Of a stretch of DNA of 64,000 bases, positions 26,040-39,086 are shown piece by piece. This DNA comes from Cryptomeria japonica. Taxonomy: Eukaryota; Streptophyta; Pinopsida; Cupressales; Cupressaceae. The stretch covers positions 826,488,896 through 826,552,895 of the forward strand of contig NC_081414.1 in assembly GCF_030272615.1 (NCBI RefSeq), given 5' to 3'. A program made the position numbers and the translations under genes. The stretch's first letter is position 1; every line of letters begins with the position of its first letter. The notes under the pieces are model-generated. The model did no database searches and was not told where the DNA came from. It saw nothing but the letters and a program-made list of their open reading frames with translations.

Positions 26040-28618
26040 CCTAGTCATTACACCTTTACTTTTATCACCAATAATCTTATTTTCTGAATGATTTAATCTT
26101 ACATACCTAGGGGTCTTCTGCTTGTTTTGATTTTTAGTCTCTTGAACTTCTTCACTGTCGACAACACATGGATTTACTGTCTCTTCTAGATCACTCTGTT
26201 TTATGCTCTAAGTATGTACTTGCTTTGAACTAACATCCTGATCATCAGGTTCATATCCACATGTTCTAATTTGTTTCTCATGACATTCATCAACCTTTAC
26301 ATTTGCACTTTCCATTAATTTTCCCAGTTTTTTGTTGTAACACTGGCAGGCCTTTCTCTTAATGGAATATTCCAAAAATATTCCTTCATCACTTCTTGTA
26401 TCAAATTTTCCTATATCCTCATCTCTTTTGATATAACATTTGCTTCCAAAAATTCTAAAATATCTAATTGTGGGAACATGACCAAACCATAACTCATAAG
26501 GGGTCTTACCAGAATCACCTTTTAATGCACCCGATTGAATGTGTACACAACAGTGCTAACAACTTCTCTCCAATAGATATGCCAAATATTTTCTTCAATC
26601 ATCATAGTTCTAGCAGCATCCAAAATAGTTATGTTATTCCTTTCAACAATGCCATTCTGTTGAGCGGTTCACAGAGTAGATAATTGTCTCCCAATTCCAT
26701 GATCTTCACAGAAGGAATTAAACTCACCAAAAGCACGATTTCTCCTCCTCTATCAGATCTTAGACACTTCAGCTTCAATCATGTCTCTGTCTCCACTCTA
26801 GCTTTGAATATTTTTAATTTCTCTAGTGCTTCAGATTTCTCCCTTAGAAAAGTGACCCACATCATTCTAGAATAGTCATCAATCAACATCATAAAGTATC
26901 TATGACCCTGCAATCTTCTCACCCTAGAAGGACCAAAAAAATTAGTATGCACAAGATCTAATAACCCATTAGATGTATATTGTTTTCTCTTGAATGAAAT
27001 TCTTTTTTTCTTTCCCAATTGACATTCTTTACACACTGGATTAGTAGGCTTCACTATCTTAGGCGGATATCTAACAACTTGGATAGAACTTATCTTAACC
27101 ATGCAATCAAAATTAACATGTCACGTCCTCTTATGCCACAACCAACTTTCATCAATCTGAGCAATCAAACAACTTTTCTCACCAACATTCAGATGAAAGA
27201 TATTACCTTTAGTTTTAGTTCCTGATGCAATTTCTATACCAGAGCTATTCAAGATCTTACATTTCCCATTCTTGAATTGTAAATCATATCCCTTATCAAC
27301 CATCTATCCAACACTCAAAATATTATGTTTCAAGCCTTCAACATATAAAACATCATTAGTATTATGCTTACCTTCAAGAGAAATATAACCTCTACCATGG
27401 ATTACACAAGCTTTGTTGTCTCCAAATATTACTATACCATCATCATACTTCTCTATATTTACAAATTTGCGTTTATCACCTGTCATGTGATGTGAACAAC
27501 CACTATCAATCACCCATTCATCTTTCTCTTCAATCTTAGCAATCAATGATTTCTCTTCAACAATGCAGCTTATAGAATCAATAGGTATTGGATCATCTTC
27601 CTTGATAGCAATGAACAAAAATTCATCTTTTGAATTCCCTTTCTTAGACTCATCATCTATCACACCTTCATTAGTAGTATAATAACACTTCTTCTGATAT
27701 CTATACTTGTGATTAGGATTGTAAGACTTATCATACTTTGACACTCTTTCCAGACACCTAGAAGCAAAATGTCCAAGGTAAATTCCCTTCATACTTATCG
27801 ACTCACTTAGGCAATCTTCTGGCAATAAGTGCTTTAAGAATTTCCAATTCTCTTTCATGTTCTTCCCTCTCTCTCATCTCTCTTTCATATATGGAAACCC
27901 TAGTTGAACTCTCTCCCAGATCATATTTATTCTTCTCAGATATAGTAGCTTTAAATACAGTCTCAATTTTAGCATGTGATTCTCCAAGTTCACTTAATTC
28001 AAAAGAAACAAGCTTACCAACTAGCATGTCTCTTGTCACAGTTTGGATTTCATCAATAGCGGCAACTTTGTGTTTGTAAGTAGGAAGCAAGGATCTCAAC
28101 ACTTTATCTACAATCTCAACTTTTGAACAATGATTCCACCGACACATCTAATGTTCAACTTACAAGATCGTTCACTTTAGCGATAAAGGATAAAATATTA
28201 TCATCTTCTCGCATTCTCAGTAGCTCATACTTTCCTTTCAAGCTTGCAATTTAGCAACTTTCACGTGTTTGTCTCCTTCATACAAGGTTTCTAACTTCTC
28301 CCAAATCTCATGAGCAGTCTGCAATCCCACCATATTATTCATCTTTGAATTAGTCAGGGCACTCAACGATGCTTCTTTGGCTCTTACGTTATGTTCAACA
28401 TCCTTGATCTCATTTATAGTAACAAGACCATTCTCAGAAACATTATAGACATTCTTTGTGATCTTCCAATAATCAACTCCAAGACAATTCAAGTGACACT
28501 CCATCCGGTTCTTCCATATGGTATAATTAGTTCCATCAAATCTCAGGCTCTCCTTCTTGAAAACAACAATTGCCATCCTAGATCTCCTTAAGCGAGCAAG
28601 CTTCTTCTAGAGGATCTA

Positions 28619-28630
28619 GCTCTGATACCA
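28619..28630 (-). other. Primer binding site of Copia element 2
   Basis: The minus strand reads TGGTATCAGAGC, matching initiator tRNA-Met, two bases from the 5' LTR. Confidence 0.9.
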
Positions 28631-28632
28631 AT

Positions 28633-29961
28633 TGTTGGTAACAACAATGCAAGAAAACTGAGAGGGGGGGGGGGTGAATCAGTTTTCATCAAACTTAAAT
28701 AAATTAACCTCAACTTAAGATTTGATCAAGAACAACAATAATAAAGATAAACACCACATCAACAAGACACATAACACAAAGATTTTTGACATGGAAATCC
28801 TAGTCAAGGGAAAAATCACAGTGGGAACCTACCCACAATATGATGATACTCTACAGTAGTATGTGTAAATATTACAATGGGGAATGCACATGCATTCAGG
28901 CACACTTCCTAGAGCTCACTGCTCAAAAACAACAAAGGGCTACAATGCTAGGAAGGCTCACTACCTTACAAAGATTAGACAACAATCCAAATTACATGAA
29001 CTGAAAGAATAGTATCTCCAAATGCCTAATCATAGTTTCGGTTAAGCACATTGTCTACTTTGTAACACTTCTTTTCTCTTCTTCACACTTTCGAAAGATC
29101 AATTCCCTTGTTCACACATACAACACCCAAATAATATAGACACATGTCTTACATGATTATCACTTATTTATACAAATCATCAACCTCAATTTCAAGGTCA
29201 GCTCAACTCATAAGACCTAATTACAAAATTACATCACACAATACATAAATCAATATGCAAACCAATACAATATCGACAAGGACATAACATGGACCCAAAT
29301 CAAAACCTCGAACACGCAACACCACTTAATATCTCACCAAAATCATCTGCAACACGCAAGAGTCATCAGGTCGACCAGAAGGTCGTATAACACGAAGAAT
29401 ACCACTGGACCAATAAAATCTTCAATAACGCTCACAATGATCAATGCAGAACAACAACACGCATAACACACAATCTAGAAACACCAACAAGCAACGTAAA
29501 TTTCACCACAACAACCGCAACAACTTGGACCATCATCATCTCTCTCTCGGAGCTCAAGAACACCAACATAACTTACTGGAAAACTAAAAGATACAATTGT
29601 GAAGCTTCAAATCATGAACCATTCGAATTGAGGACACACATGAACGTCCCAACCACTCTCCAAAATCTACACAACATAATGAATCAATTCTGGAGCAATA
29701 CAAACCATAAATCACAACTTTGTAATACATAACTAACATCATATCAGACCACATAACTTGATCAAATCACCCTCGAGAACACTGAAACTCATGCTGAAAC
29801 AACTAAAGATACTAATATCTGAATCCTTAAATCCACATCAACATATCTGCAAAATACCAACCAAACCAACACTTTACAATTTGCAACACTGAAGCACAAG
29901 AACACAAGAAAATGTTGACATCAATGACAACAACACATTCCACCAACTCTAATATCCAACA
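28633..29961 (-). repeat. 5' LTR of Copia element 2
   Basis: Plus-strand start TGTTGGTAAC and end TATCCAACA; 1,329 bases. The last 350 bases are repeated at 10034-10385. Next to its primer-site end is a G-run hairpin (28653-28687). Confidence 0.85.
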
Positions 29962-30059
29962 CAAAGCATCTTGGCCAAAAAGGGAATACTAAGCTATACA
30001 ACTCAATTGTACATGAGACCGCGATCAAAAATTTTATAAGGAGGAAAAAAAGAGAAAGA

Positions 30060-30600
30060 TAAGGTATTAATATCTTAGTTAAGGACTAGTTCACATCATC
30101 TTAGGTGCAAGACTAAAAGATGGACTATACTTAGAGAAGAGTGGTTGATAGAATATGTTATTTTTGCACTTTGGAGTTAGTGAAAAAGGAATGACAATAC
30201 ATTACAGAATGTCCAAATTACATAGATATGAAGATCAATGACAATGACATTTTAAATGTTGTCTCTTTGAAGGTCTTGTTCGCAAAAAAACTAACAAAAC
30301 ATAATATAATATCCGACTGAGATTTGTTAGTAGACAATCCAAACTCAAAAGAAAATAGATTACAAATGAGAGAAAATATTTTGTTTCATTAAAGCCAAAT
30401 GATAAAATACAAAACAAAAAATTCTTGTACGAGAGTTGTCATAAAATCTATGAAAGATCATAAAATATGTATTAAGATTGTAGATCATACAATCTAGGAA
30501 TAAACTAAATAATGCGAAATATCCAGAAATATATTAGTTAAGGACTTGTTCACATCATCTTAGGCGCAAGATTGAAAGATGGACATGGGTGGAATCCCTC
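30060..30600. repeat. Dispersed AT-rich repeat family, two copies
   Basis: Copies near 30060-30180 and 30400-30600 share phrases such as GTTGTCATAAAATCTA, GATCATAAAAT and AGTTCACATCATCTTAG with copies at 31375-31530, 47990-48240 and 48360-48620. No coding capacity and no clear ends, so the class is unknown. Confidence 0.6.
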
Positions 30601-30970
30601 AGGCATCACCCCTCACTCTGTTGATGTATGGGGTAAGTTAGGTGACTGGGACTAGTCTTCTACTATTGTTGATCTTGCCGCTTAGTGGCTTTTATATTTA
30701 TGTTTTTTTTCTTCTTTGTTTCTGGTCTTGCCCTGAGTGACTCTGGGGGTATGATTTCTTATCCACCCACCTTTTTTTGGGTAAAATATGTGTACTACTA
30801 TTATCTAATTAATAAAAATAAGACCTACCTCCTACTAGTGTTGGTCTTGTCGCTTTTATGTTTATGATTTTTTTTGTATCTCTCAAGTGACTCTGGGTGT
30901 ACGATTTATTATCGCCCACCTTTTATTTTATGAATATATATACTAGTATTATCTAATTGATAAAAAAGTT
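30560..30970 (+). repeat. Two tandem LINE/SINE-like 3' tails
   Basis: Two diverged copies (about 30650-30815 and 30830-30968) share GACTCTGGGGGTATGATTT-type sequence and end in TATTATCTAATTAATAAAAA. The upstream GTGGAATCCCTCAGGCATCA phrase and the tail are reminiscent of plant LINE 3' ends; no reverse transcriptase is present, so the class is tentative. Confidence 0.35.
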
Positions 30971-31374
30971 GACAAAAAAAGAGAGATGGACAATCCTTAG
31001 AAAAAAGTGATAGATAAAAATATATTGCTTTTTTATATTTTGAACTTAGTGAAAATGACAAAATATATAACATAGAATGTCCAACTTATATGAATATGTA
31101 AATCAATTACATTGAGATGTCATCTTTTACATGCCTGGTTAAAAAAACAAGACTAACAATTAGATATTGTCTTTTTGCATGTCCCCTTACAAAACAAGAC
31201 TAACAATTAGATATACTCTATGGTAGAGTTACAAATAGATAAACCCAATATTCCTCCGAACGAAAGATCCAAAAACTTTTGAAAGAACCTAAATACAAAC
31301 GAGCGATAAGAAAGACGAGCCATGGAATAAGAGTACGTACATTGCAACATAAATGGAGGTAAATACAAACTTTG

Positions 31375-31530
31375 GTTTCATTAAAGGCAAGCCATGAAAA
31401 AACAAAACAAAATTATTGTACGCGAGTTGTCATGAAATCTACGAAAGATCATAAAAATCTACAACAAGATTGCTGTCGTAACTCGAGATCATAGAATCTA
31501 GAATTAGATTGCATCTGGTGGATTATCTAA
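31375..31530. repeat. Dispersed AT-rich repeat, copy next to the glycosyltransferase
   Basis: Contains GAGTTGTCATGAAATCTACG and the GATCATAGAATCTAG phrase also seen at 30400-30500, 48030-48120 and 48385-48510. It ends about 160 bases before the start codon, so it may overlap the promoter. Confidence 0.6.
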
Positions 31531-31691
31531 AATTCCCTTGACACCATTATTTTAATACCCTAATATAATACTACAAAGCAATCTTAGTTATACCAGTCGT
31601 ACACGACTCTTCTGTTTGGCCTGTATGATCTCTGATTTTGAATCAATACAAGAAGGAGGAAGGAAGGTACGCTCACCACTAACCACAACCT

Positions 31692-33638
31692 ATGGCCAAG
31701 TCTCTGCACGCAGTCATGGCTCCATTCCCTGTACAAGGCAGTATCAATCCTCTAATCCAATTGGCCCACTTGCTCTCACAAAGGGGATTCTTCATCACCT
31801 TCGTTAACACAGAATGGAGCCACCGCCGCATGCTAGATTCCGGCGGCCATGCACATCAACAGGCGGCGCAAGGGTTTCGGTTTTTGACCATCCCGGACGG
31901 ATTACCTGCAGAGCATGATCGTCTTACTGATCTTGTTGGTTATATGAACGCTCTGGAGAATTTAGCCCCTGTTTTGGAGCACCATCTTCTTGTTTCTCTT
32001 TCAGAACAGGTCTCTGTTCCTCCAATCACATGTATCATCGGTGATAGCTTTATGTCTTGCACGTACCAGGTGGCCCTAAATCTCCGAGTGCCTAGAGTTC
32101 TTGTGTGGACAATGTGCGCCGCCGTGGGTATTTCGCAGTTTAAGGCAGAGTGGCTTCTCGCTAAGGGACACATTCCTGTGAAATGTAGGTAGTCCTAGCT
32201 TTCTGTTCACCTTTCAATTGGATTATTGTTTTTTAAGAATCAATGTTTTTTTGGGTTAGATTCTGTGAAGTTTTTTAGATTAGATTGTGTGAAGTTTTTT
32301 AGATCAACGTTTCGGATCACATTCTGTGATCTATTATCAAGATGATAGAGAGCCATCAGTATAGAAGCGAATGAAAGTGAAGAGGTCAGAAAGTGCAATT
32401 ACTTTTTTTGACATTTTCACAAAGTCAGAATAGAAGCTAATGGAAATGGAGAGGCCTGAGAATATGATCATTTTTTTTATATATTTTCGTTTCTATTCTG
32501 ATTGGTCTCTATCATTCTGATATGGATCACAGATGGATCACACTCTGTGATCGGAAATGTTGATATAATTTTATTTTCATACAATCTAATCCAAAAACAT
32601 TGATTCTTAATATATAGATTGTGAAAACTTAATGTGCTGTTATTACTATTTGTTGTCATGAATGTTTTATTGTGTGGGATTGTGATTTCAGTGGAAGAAG
32701 CGAAGAGGCCGGAGAATCTGATCACTTGTTTGCCGGGTAATCTTCCACCTCTATTGCCGACTGATCTGTTGTCTGTCTACCGCGCTAAGAGTGCCTGTGA
32801 TGTTTTATTACAAAAACATCTGCATCAGAGTAGAGTACAGAACAGAGGAGATTACGTGATGGTGAACACGGTGGAGGAGTTGGAAGGGAGGGAAGCAGTA
32901 GCAGCACTGTCTATAAACGGGTGTCCTTCTGTGGCTGTGGGTCCTCTGTTTCTTCCCAACTTTTTGGAGAACAAAAATGTCGTGCGGTCCACGAGCATGT
33001 TTGCAGAGGACGAGAGTTGTCTTGCATGGCTGGACACCCAGCAGCCGGCTTCTGTGATGTATGTTTCCTTTGGTAGCATCGCCGTCAAATCTAATGAACA
33101 GCTTGAAGAGATTGCTCTGGGTTTGGAGAGCAGCCAGCAGCCTTTTCTGTGGGTCTTGCGAAATGATATTGCAGAGGGGAAGCCTGCTGTTTTGCCGCAT
33201 GGGTTTTTAGAACGGATTGGAGATAGAGGGCTGATTGTGAGATGGGTGCCGCAGGTGAAGGTGCTGTCACATCCTGCCATTAGAGCTTTTCTTACGCACA
33301 GTGGATGGAACTCTGTGATGGAGAGTTTCAGCTTAGGGATTCCTATGCTGGGATGGCCTTATTTTATGGATCAGTTTCTTAATTGTAGATTTGTGAAGGA
33401 TGTGTGGAAGATTGGGATGGATTTTGAGGGTGTGGATGTTGATGAACAGAGGTTTGTTAGGAGAGAAGAGGTGGAGAAGGGGGTGAGGAGGATTATGGAA
33501 TGTGAGGAGACGAGGCAAAGGGTGTTGAAAGTGAAGGAGGCAGCAGTTAAAGCAGTTAGCACAAGTGGCTCGTCCTTCCTCGGCTTGAACAAGTTTGTTC
33601 ATGACATTTCCCAGATTGCCAAATCATTTCAGCGCTGA
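31692..33638 (+). CDS. UDP-glycosyltransferase (plant family 1), two exons
   Basis: Transfers a sugar from a UDP-sugar to a small acceptor such as a flavonoid, terpenoid or hormone; cytosolic, no signal peptide seen. Exon 1 31692-32184, intron 32185-32691 (GT...AG), exon 2 32692-33638: 1,440 bases, 479 residues, normal length for the family. His6 and Asp118 sit where the catalytic pair is expected. The YVSFGS motif is at about 288-293. The 44-residue PSPG box runs 349-392, starts WVPQ, contains HSGWNS and ends DQ; the final Gln suggests UDP-glucose. HSGWNS rather than HCGWNS and the motif set resemble the UGT85 group, but acceptor and subfamily cannot be told from this. The start at 31692 gives the conserved N-terminus MAKSLHAVMAPFPVQG; a short frame starting at 31616 is in another phase. 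The splice joins Lys164 to Leu165. A frame opening at 32634 begins in the intron and is not the true exon start. It appears intact. Confidence 0.93.
32236..32607. mobile_element. Foldback MITE inside the glycosyltransferase intron
   Basis: The intron holds a 372-base inverted repeat: AGAATCAATG...CATTGATTCT at the ends, then a long imperfect fold with GGATCACA..TGTGATC words in both arms. TA flanks both ends (32234-32235, 32608-32609), as for Tc1/mariner-derived MITEs. Without it the intron would be about 133 bases. A shorter relative lies at 47709-47862. Confidence 0.75.
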
Positions 33639-36480
33639 ACCATTTTTCTTTCAAATCTGTCAAAGGTTGTGTAGGTCAATAATGATAAAAGGTACATAAA
33701 TACTGTATAAACAAGGCTTATGTATGTAGCGGTTAGTGTTTATTTGGTTACTTAGTGTTTGTTTTTTAACCCTTTTTTTGGTCTGTAATGATTAGTATTT
33801 GTTTTCAGTTTGTTTTTGTCATTTGTTTGGTTTGTATCACAATTTTGGTTGTCCGGTTCAAAGGTTACATTTTTAGTGTGTTTAGAAAGTTGTAGGATGT
33901 TTCTTTTTTATTTTGATGGTGATTCTATATTATAATAATTAGATTATTGATTAGGAATGGGAAGTTTTAATAATGAGATCTTTAAAAAATTTAGATTTGT
34001 TGGTGATTTTATATTATAATGATTAGATTATTGATTAGGAATGGAAATATTTAATAATGAAATCTTTAAAAATTTTAGATATGATTGAAGGGCATTATCT
34101 AAACATTTGTAAAAGGAAAGGTATATATATTGGATTTTGATGGTGACTTTATATTCTAATTAGATTATTGATTATAAAGAAAAAAATTTAATAGTGAGAT
34201 CTTTATAAATTCAGATTTGATTGATGAACATCAACCAAACATTTGTAGAAGGAAAGGAATTCATGTGTATTTTTATATTGCTGATTGAGAGTGATCAAGT
34301 TATAGTATTTCCCATCAAACTTATCCCCATTAATATTGTTGAAATTCTTGCACCTAAAGCAACTTTGTCAACAAATATGAATTCTTTAGCTAAACAAAAT
34401 AAGTACAATATCTTTTATAAATTATTTTGATATTAAATGATTTTATTATAGAGTTGGAAGACTTGGTTTCTCAAGGGTTTTGACATCATTGGCATTTAAG
34501 ATAATAACTACTTATGACTAATATTGTCCCTCTTTATGCTTAAATGAGTGTTCATACCTTATTCAAAAGTTCTAATATTCACACAAGTCACCATATAACA
34601 AGATCCCTAGGATCGCCTTGTAGAGGTAATATCTTAGCCACAAGGGTTAATTTTATCTACCAATCTACAAGGAAGTGACATTTGTCAACTTGTGGTTCAA
34701 CCACGTGACTCCTTAGTGTACATGAGCAAGTTCCTTTATGCAACCATGTTTAGTGTTAGATGACAACTAAAATGCATGTCTCATTTTGATTGGCTATGCC
34801 AATGTGGTGGACTGAAGGTGAAGGATTATAATAAGAAAACTAATGAACAACTTCCTTCCTATTCCCCATCATCAACATCAAATGCCAAGTTAAGTAATAT
34901 GTCTCATATTTGCTTAAATCATGTGGTCACGAGTGACTGATGTATAAAAGAAGACAACAAGTAAACTATTGTGATGTGTAAGTAGAACTTAGCTTAATGA
35001 AATTTAAGTTCCAAAAAGTTTACCAACTATTAATTCATTTTTTTCCCAATTACTTTTATATATCAATTTACATAATATGATAAAAACCAAAACCAAAATT
35101 ATACCCTATAATATGTTGTACTATCATTTATTACAAGAATGACTTATGACAACCAATCTTAATGACTTAACATCTCAATCAATTAACATAAGCAGCCTTA
35201 AATTTCATTGATGAATATCACCACCATTTAATTGTGAAGAGGATACAGTACACTACTCGAAAAGCTTAAAGAGACACCATATAGGAAGTCAATCACATGG
35301 TCTAAGTGTTGAATAGCTTAAACTCTACATTTTATTCAAATGTTGCATTGGATTCTTGATCTAAGGCTGACGCAATCTTGGACTAACATTCCTACAACTT
35401 TTCTGCACTTGCACCAGCTGTATGACGTAATCTTATCTTTCGACGGCCGCAAGTTGAGCTCATTCTTTATATTTTAAGTCTTTTAACATTCAAATGTCTC
35501 TTTCACTATCTGGCATTGCCACGTTGGACCTTGCAATAGTCCCTTGACTTTTGAATAAACTCCGTGCTGGTATCTTTAACAATTACGTGGGTTTTCATTT
35601 TGCCATGTCAGATGCTCCCTATGCATGAGTAATTTTAATTATTTGCTTATCTATATGTGGCAGCAGATCTACTCAACTAGCTACGTGGCACTTAAAGGTT
35701 GCATGGCATTCAAACATTCTAAAAAGGGCCTACACTATTCTGCACTTGAAATGTTTTGCTGACTGCATGTATGTTTATACCCACGTCGGAATTTTATCTC
35801 TGAGACGCAACTTAGACTTCCATGTAGTCTCTACGCTGCTATGCGAGCTTCGAGCATACCATGCTTTTATTGAAATATTTCTACACTGTTATAGATTGAA
35901 CTCTGCATGATATGCTATGTTAGCTCTTTTTATTATTGGCCTTGGTGGACACGATCCTTATATGTGTTGCGTCGCAGCACAAGCGTTATTAAGGGAGAGA
36001 GGCTGATAGATGATAGGGGTATCAATACATGTTATAGTACATATATTAATAAATGTCATGTCAATGCTTATATCTAAAAAAGTACCTCTAAAATTAAAAA
36101 AAAGTCAATGATGTGATGCCACATCAGCGCACAAGTAAGCATGACTTAGTGCACACCTATGGGTCTTATGACAATTTGGGATCATTTTGGACAACCTCAC
36201 AGAAATGGATTTTGATGTGACATCATATTTGACCATATGGACTTGAAATTTTGTTTTTGAGTAGGAGACTTGACAAGTAAGCTGTTGTGTAAAATTGATT
36301 TTTTTTAGATGTCTACATATGATTTTGAAAAGTATGAAGTTAGGGTAAGCATGTACTGACTCTCCTCTCTCCTACTGATGCTGAAAACAAATATGATGCA
36401 AGACAGAATAGCCAATGCCATGTTACATTGATAATTATTTGAATCAAATGTCTTTGTATGTTGTCTCTGGATCTCTAGAT
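33639..36480 (+). repeat. 3' flank of the glycosyltransferase, first copy of a duplicated block
   Basis: AT-rich and without genes. It matches 45502-47700 in long collinear stretches, for example 34270-34430 with 46010-46190 and 35330-35900 with 46830-47520. The two differ by several indels; the stretch about 34790-35330 is largely private to this copy. Together with exon 2 this defines a tandem duplication of about 3.9 kb. Confidence 0.85.
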
Positions 36481-37604
36481 TTGATTACCTGAGTATTTTT
36501 GCATCAACGAAGCGAAGAGGCGGAGAATGTTTTTTTTTTGAGGGATTGTGATTTCAGTGGAAGAAGGGAAGAGGCCGGAGAATGTGTTCACTTGTTTGCC
36601 CGGTAATCTCCCACCTCTATTGCCGACCGATCTCCTGTCTGTCTACCGCGCTGAGAGTGCCTGTGATGTTTTATTACAAAAACATCTGCATCAGAGTAGA
36701 GACAGAACAGAGGAGATTACGTGATGGTGAACACGTTGGAGGAGTTGGAGGGGAGGGAAGCAGCGGCAACGCTGTCTATAAACGGGTGTCCTTCTGTGGC
36801 CGTGGGTCCTCTGTTTCTTCCCAACTTCTTGGAGAACAAAAATGTCGTGCGGTCCACGAGTATGTTTGTAGAGGACGAGAGTTGTCTTGCATGGTTGGAC
36901 ACACAGCAGCCGGCTTCTGTGATGTATGTTTCCTTTGGCAGCATCGCCGTCAAATCTAATGAACAGCTTGAAGAGATTGCTCTGGGTTTGGAGAACAGCC
37001 AGCAGCCTTTTCTGTGGGTCTTGCGAAATGATATTGCAGAGGGGAAGTCTGCTGTTTTGCCGCATGGGTTTTTAGAACGGATTGGAGATAGAAGGCTGAT
37101 TGTGAGATGGGCGCTGCAGGTTAAGGTGCTGTCACATCCTGCCATTAGAGCTTTTCTTACGCACAGTGGATGGAACTCTGTGATGGAGAATTTCAGCTTA
37201 GGGATTCCTATGCTGGGATGGCCTTATTTTACGGATCAGTTTCTTAATTCCAGATTTGTGAAGGATGTGTTGAAGATTGGGATGGATTTTGAGGGTGTGG
37301 ATGTTGATGAACAAGGTTTGTTAGGAGAGAAGAGGTGGAGAAGGGGTTGAGGAGGATTATGGAATGTGAGGAGACGAGGCAAAGGGTGTTGAAAGTGAAG
37401 GAGGCAGCAGTTAAAGCAATTAGCACAAGTGGCTCGTCTTTCTTCGGTTTGAAGTGGCTCGTCTTTCTTCGGTTTGAACAAGTTTGTTAAGGCTGAAGTT
37501 ATTCTAGTTCTAAAACAGAGCTTTCGTATAGCGTGTTGGTGATAGGTTAGTCAATCGCAACCATTAATTGCAAAATCGACGGTGTAAAATGCGCGAGTGT
37601 TAGT

Positions 37605-38765
37605 TGATGAATACTAAGAGGGGGGGTGAATTAGTATACCGAAAAACATTGCACTTAAACACTTAAACAATCTAAAGATAAACCGGTAAAACAGCTTAAC
37701 AGACAGACCGGTTATCACACAAGCAAACCAAAATGCAAATAAAGCATTCACCCACAAAAGCAATACAACCATAACACAAGATATTTGATGTGGAAATCCA
37801 AATGGGAAAAACCACGGTGAGATGGAACTCACAAGTCACTATCTGCAAAATAGAAACCAGACCGGTTAAGGTCTTACAATGTTCTTCACCAAAACAGATC
37901 CTATTAGAAATCTCAATCTCTGTTAGGAGATAAGTCCGATTAAAGACTACCTTGCTAGAGGATTTTAGATTCACAGAGGTGAACCACCTTGTTAGAGGAT
38001 TTTACAAAGGCTACTCTGAGCCTACCCGGTTAAGGGCTACAGACTTGTCAAAGAGGTGAGTAATCAACAAGTGTGTGATCTATCAGATAGCATAGATTGC
38101 TTAGTTAGATCCAGTATAGCTCACAGCTAATGCATTCCAGCATTACTTCAGTCTTCTCTATCTCTCACTCAGTTACAACTTGATCTTCTCAGATAAGATC
38201 GCTCTTTCATCAACTCATCAACCACCTTAAACCCTAGCACAACATAAACCCTTTCAGCAACAACCTAAAACCCTAGACATGATGTCCTTTTAAAAGAATC
38301 TGATTTCATGTTGGTCCAATAGGATTACATTACAATTTCCTAGGTTCAATGAATCTAAACATACTCAGTAACACGACACAAAAAGCATCGTCAGTGTGTC
38401 AACACTGTCAAACAATCGGTGGGTTGGTAACTCATCACAAAATGCCGGTTGGTAACTCATCTCAGAGTATTACCGGTTCATACAAAATACCGGTTGCCGG
38501 TTTGACAAAAATGAAGACTGGTAAGAATGTGTTATGCTGCTTTGCTCCCTCGTACCGCTTGAGATCTACGAACCGCTTGGGGTCGACATGCCACTTCAGA
38601 TCGGGAAACACATTCTGCAAAATTACCAATAGTCTAAAGACTAGAATACAACATACCGGTTGAAACAGATACCCGTTGAGCTCTAGCTCATACATATAAA
38701 GGGGTCTCAATGCAAGTGTGTGTCCATCAATGACAATCACAACATAAACATAAAAAATGCCAACA
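37605..38765 (-). repeat. 3' LTR of the pol-less element
   Basis: Starts TGATGAATACTAAGAG, ends AATGCCAACA; 1,161 bases, matched by 44243-45410. Confidence 0.92.
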
Positions 38766-39086
38766 ATCTCCCCCTTTGACATTGATGGCAACAATTAGGA
38801 AACTAAAATTTTGACATCTAAGTGTTTTACAACAAAAACATGCCATTAACAAAATTGTTCCCCTTAAGCATATACACTATCCCTTAATCAATACAATGTA
38901 TAACATTTTTGCATATAGAGCATAAACATTGAGATATCAAAGCATATAGCATATATCAAAGCATATAGCAAAATTTTAAAACCAGATACTTCTCCAAAAT
39001 AGATAGAGTACTTCTCCCCTTTTGCCAACAATGACAAAGTACCGCTGAACATCCCTGTTTCCATTTGATATTAAAATAATAAAAGT

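Larger units (their letters stand above)
10034..29961 (-). mobile_element. Copia LTR retrotransposon 2 (SIRE-like), fossil split by two nested elements
   Basis: A minus-strand Copia element: 5' LTR 28633-29961, primer site 28619-28630, gag (about 27800-28580), zinc knuckle and protease with WVIDSGCSHHM near 27500, integrase (26045-27110), RT start (17843-18240), RT middle (11540-11874), RT end and RNase H (10960-11530), polypurine tract 10386-10397, and a left-truncated 3' LTR 10034-10385. A 5.96-kb TIR element (11879-17838) and a 7.8-kb Gypsy element (18245-26039) sit inside the coding region, each bounded by a short target duplication. It is broken at many places. About 7% difference by eye between the shared 165 bases of the two LTRs suggests an old insertion. 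Confidence 0.9.
29962..31691. other. Upstream region of the glycosyltransferase gene, built of dispersed repeats
   Basis: No gene. It holds three or four copies of an AT-rich dispersed repeat and two LINE-like tails (separate entries). The last 150 bases before the start codon contain TAATATAATA near 31560, a weak TATA-like match; promoter position is uncertain. Confidence 0.5.

Noticed and set aside
31616-31807. Alternative upstream start for the glycosyltransferase
   Set aside because: Different phase from the conserved N-terminus that starts at 31692.
32634-32691. An N-terminal hydrophobic extension of glycosyltransferase exon 2
   Set aside because: The extension is the end of the intron; TTTCAG at 32686-32691 is the acceptor and the spliced frame joins exon 1 exactly.
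32808-33602. Minus-strand frames opposite glycosyltransferase exon 2 (also 36691-37481)
   Set aside because: Shadows of the plus-strand exon and of its pseudogene copy; no family resemblance.
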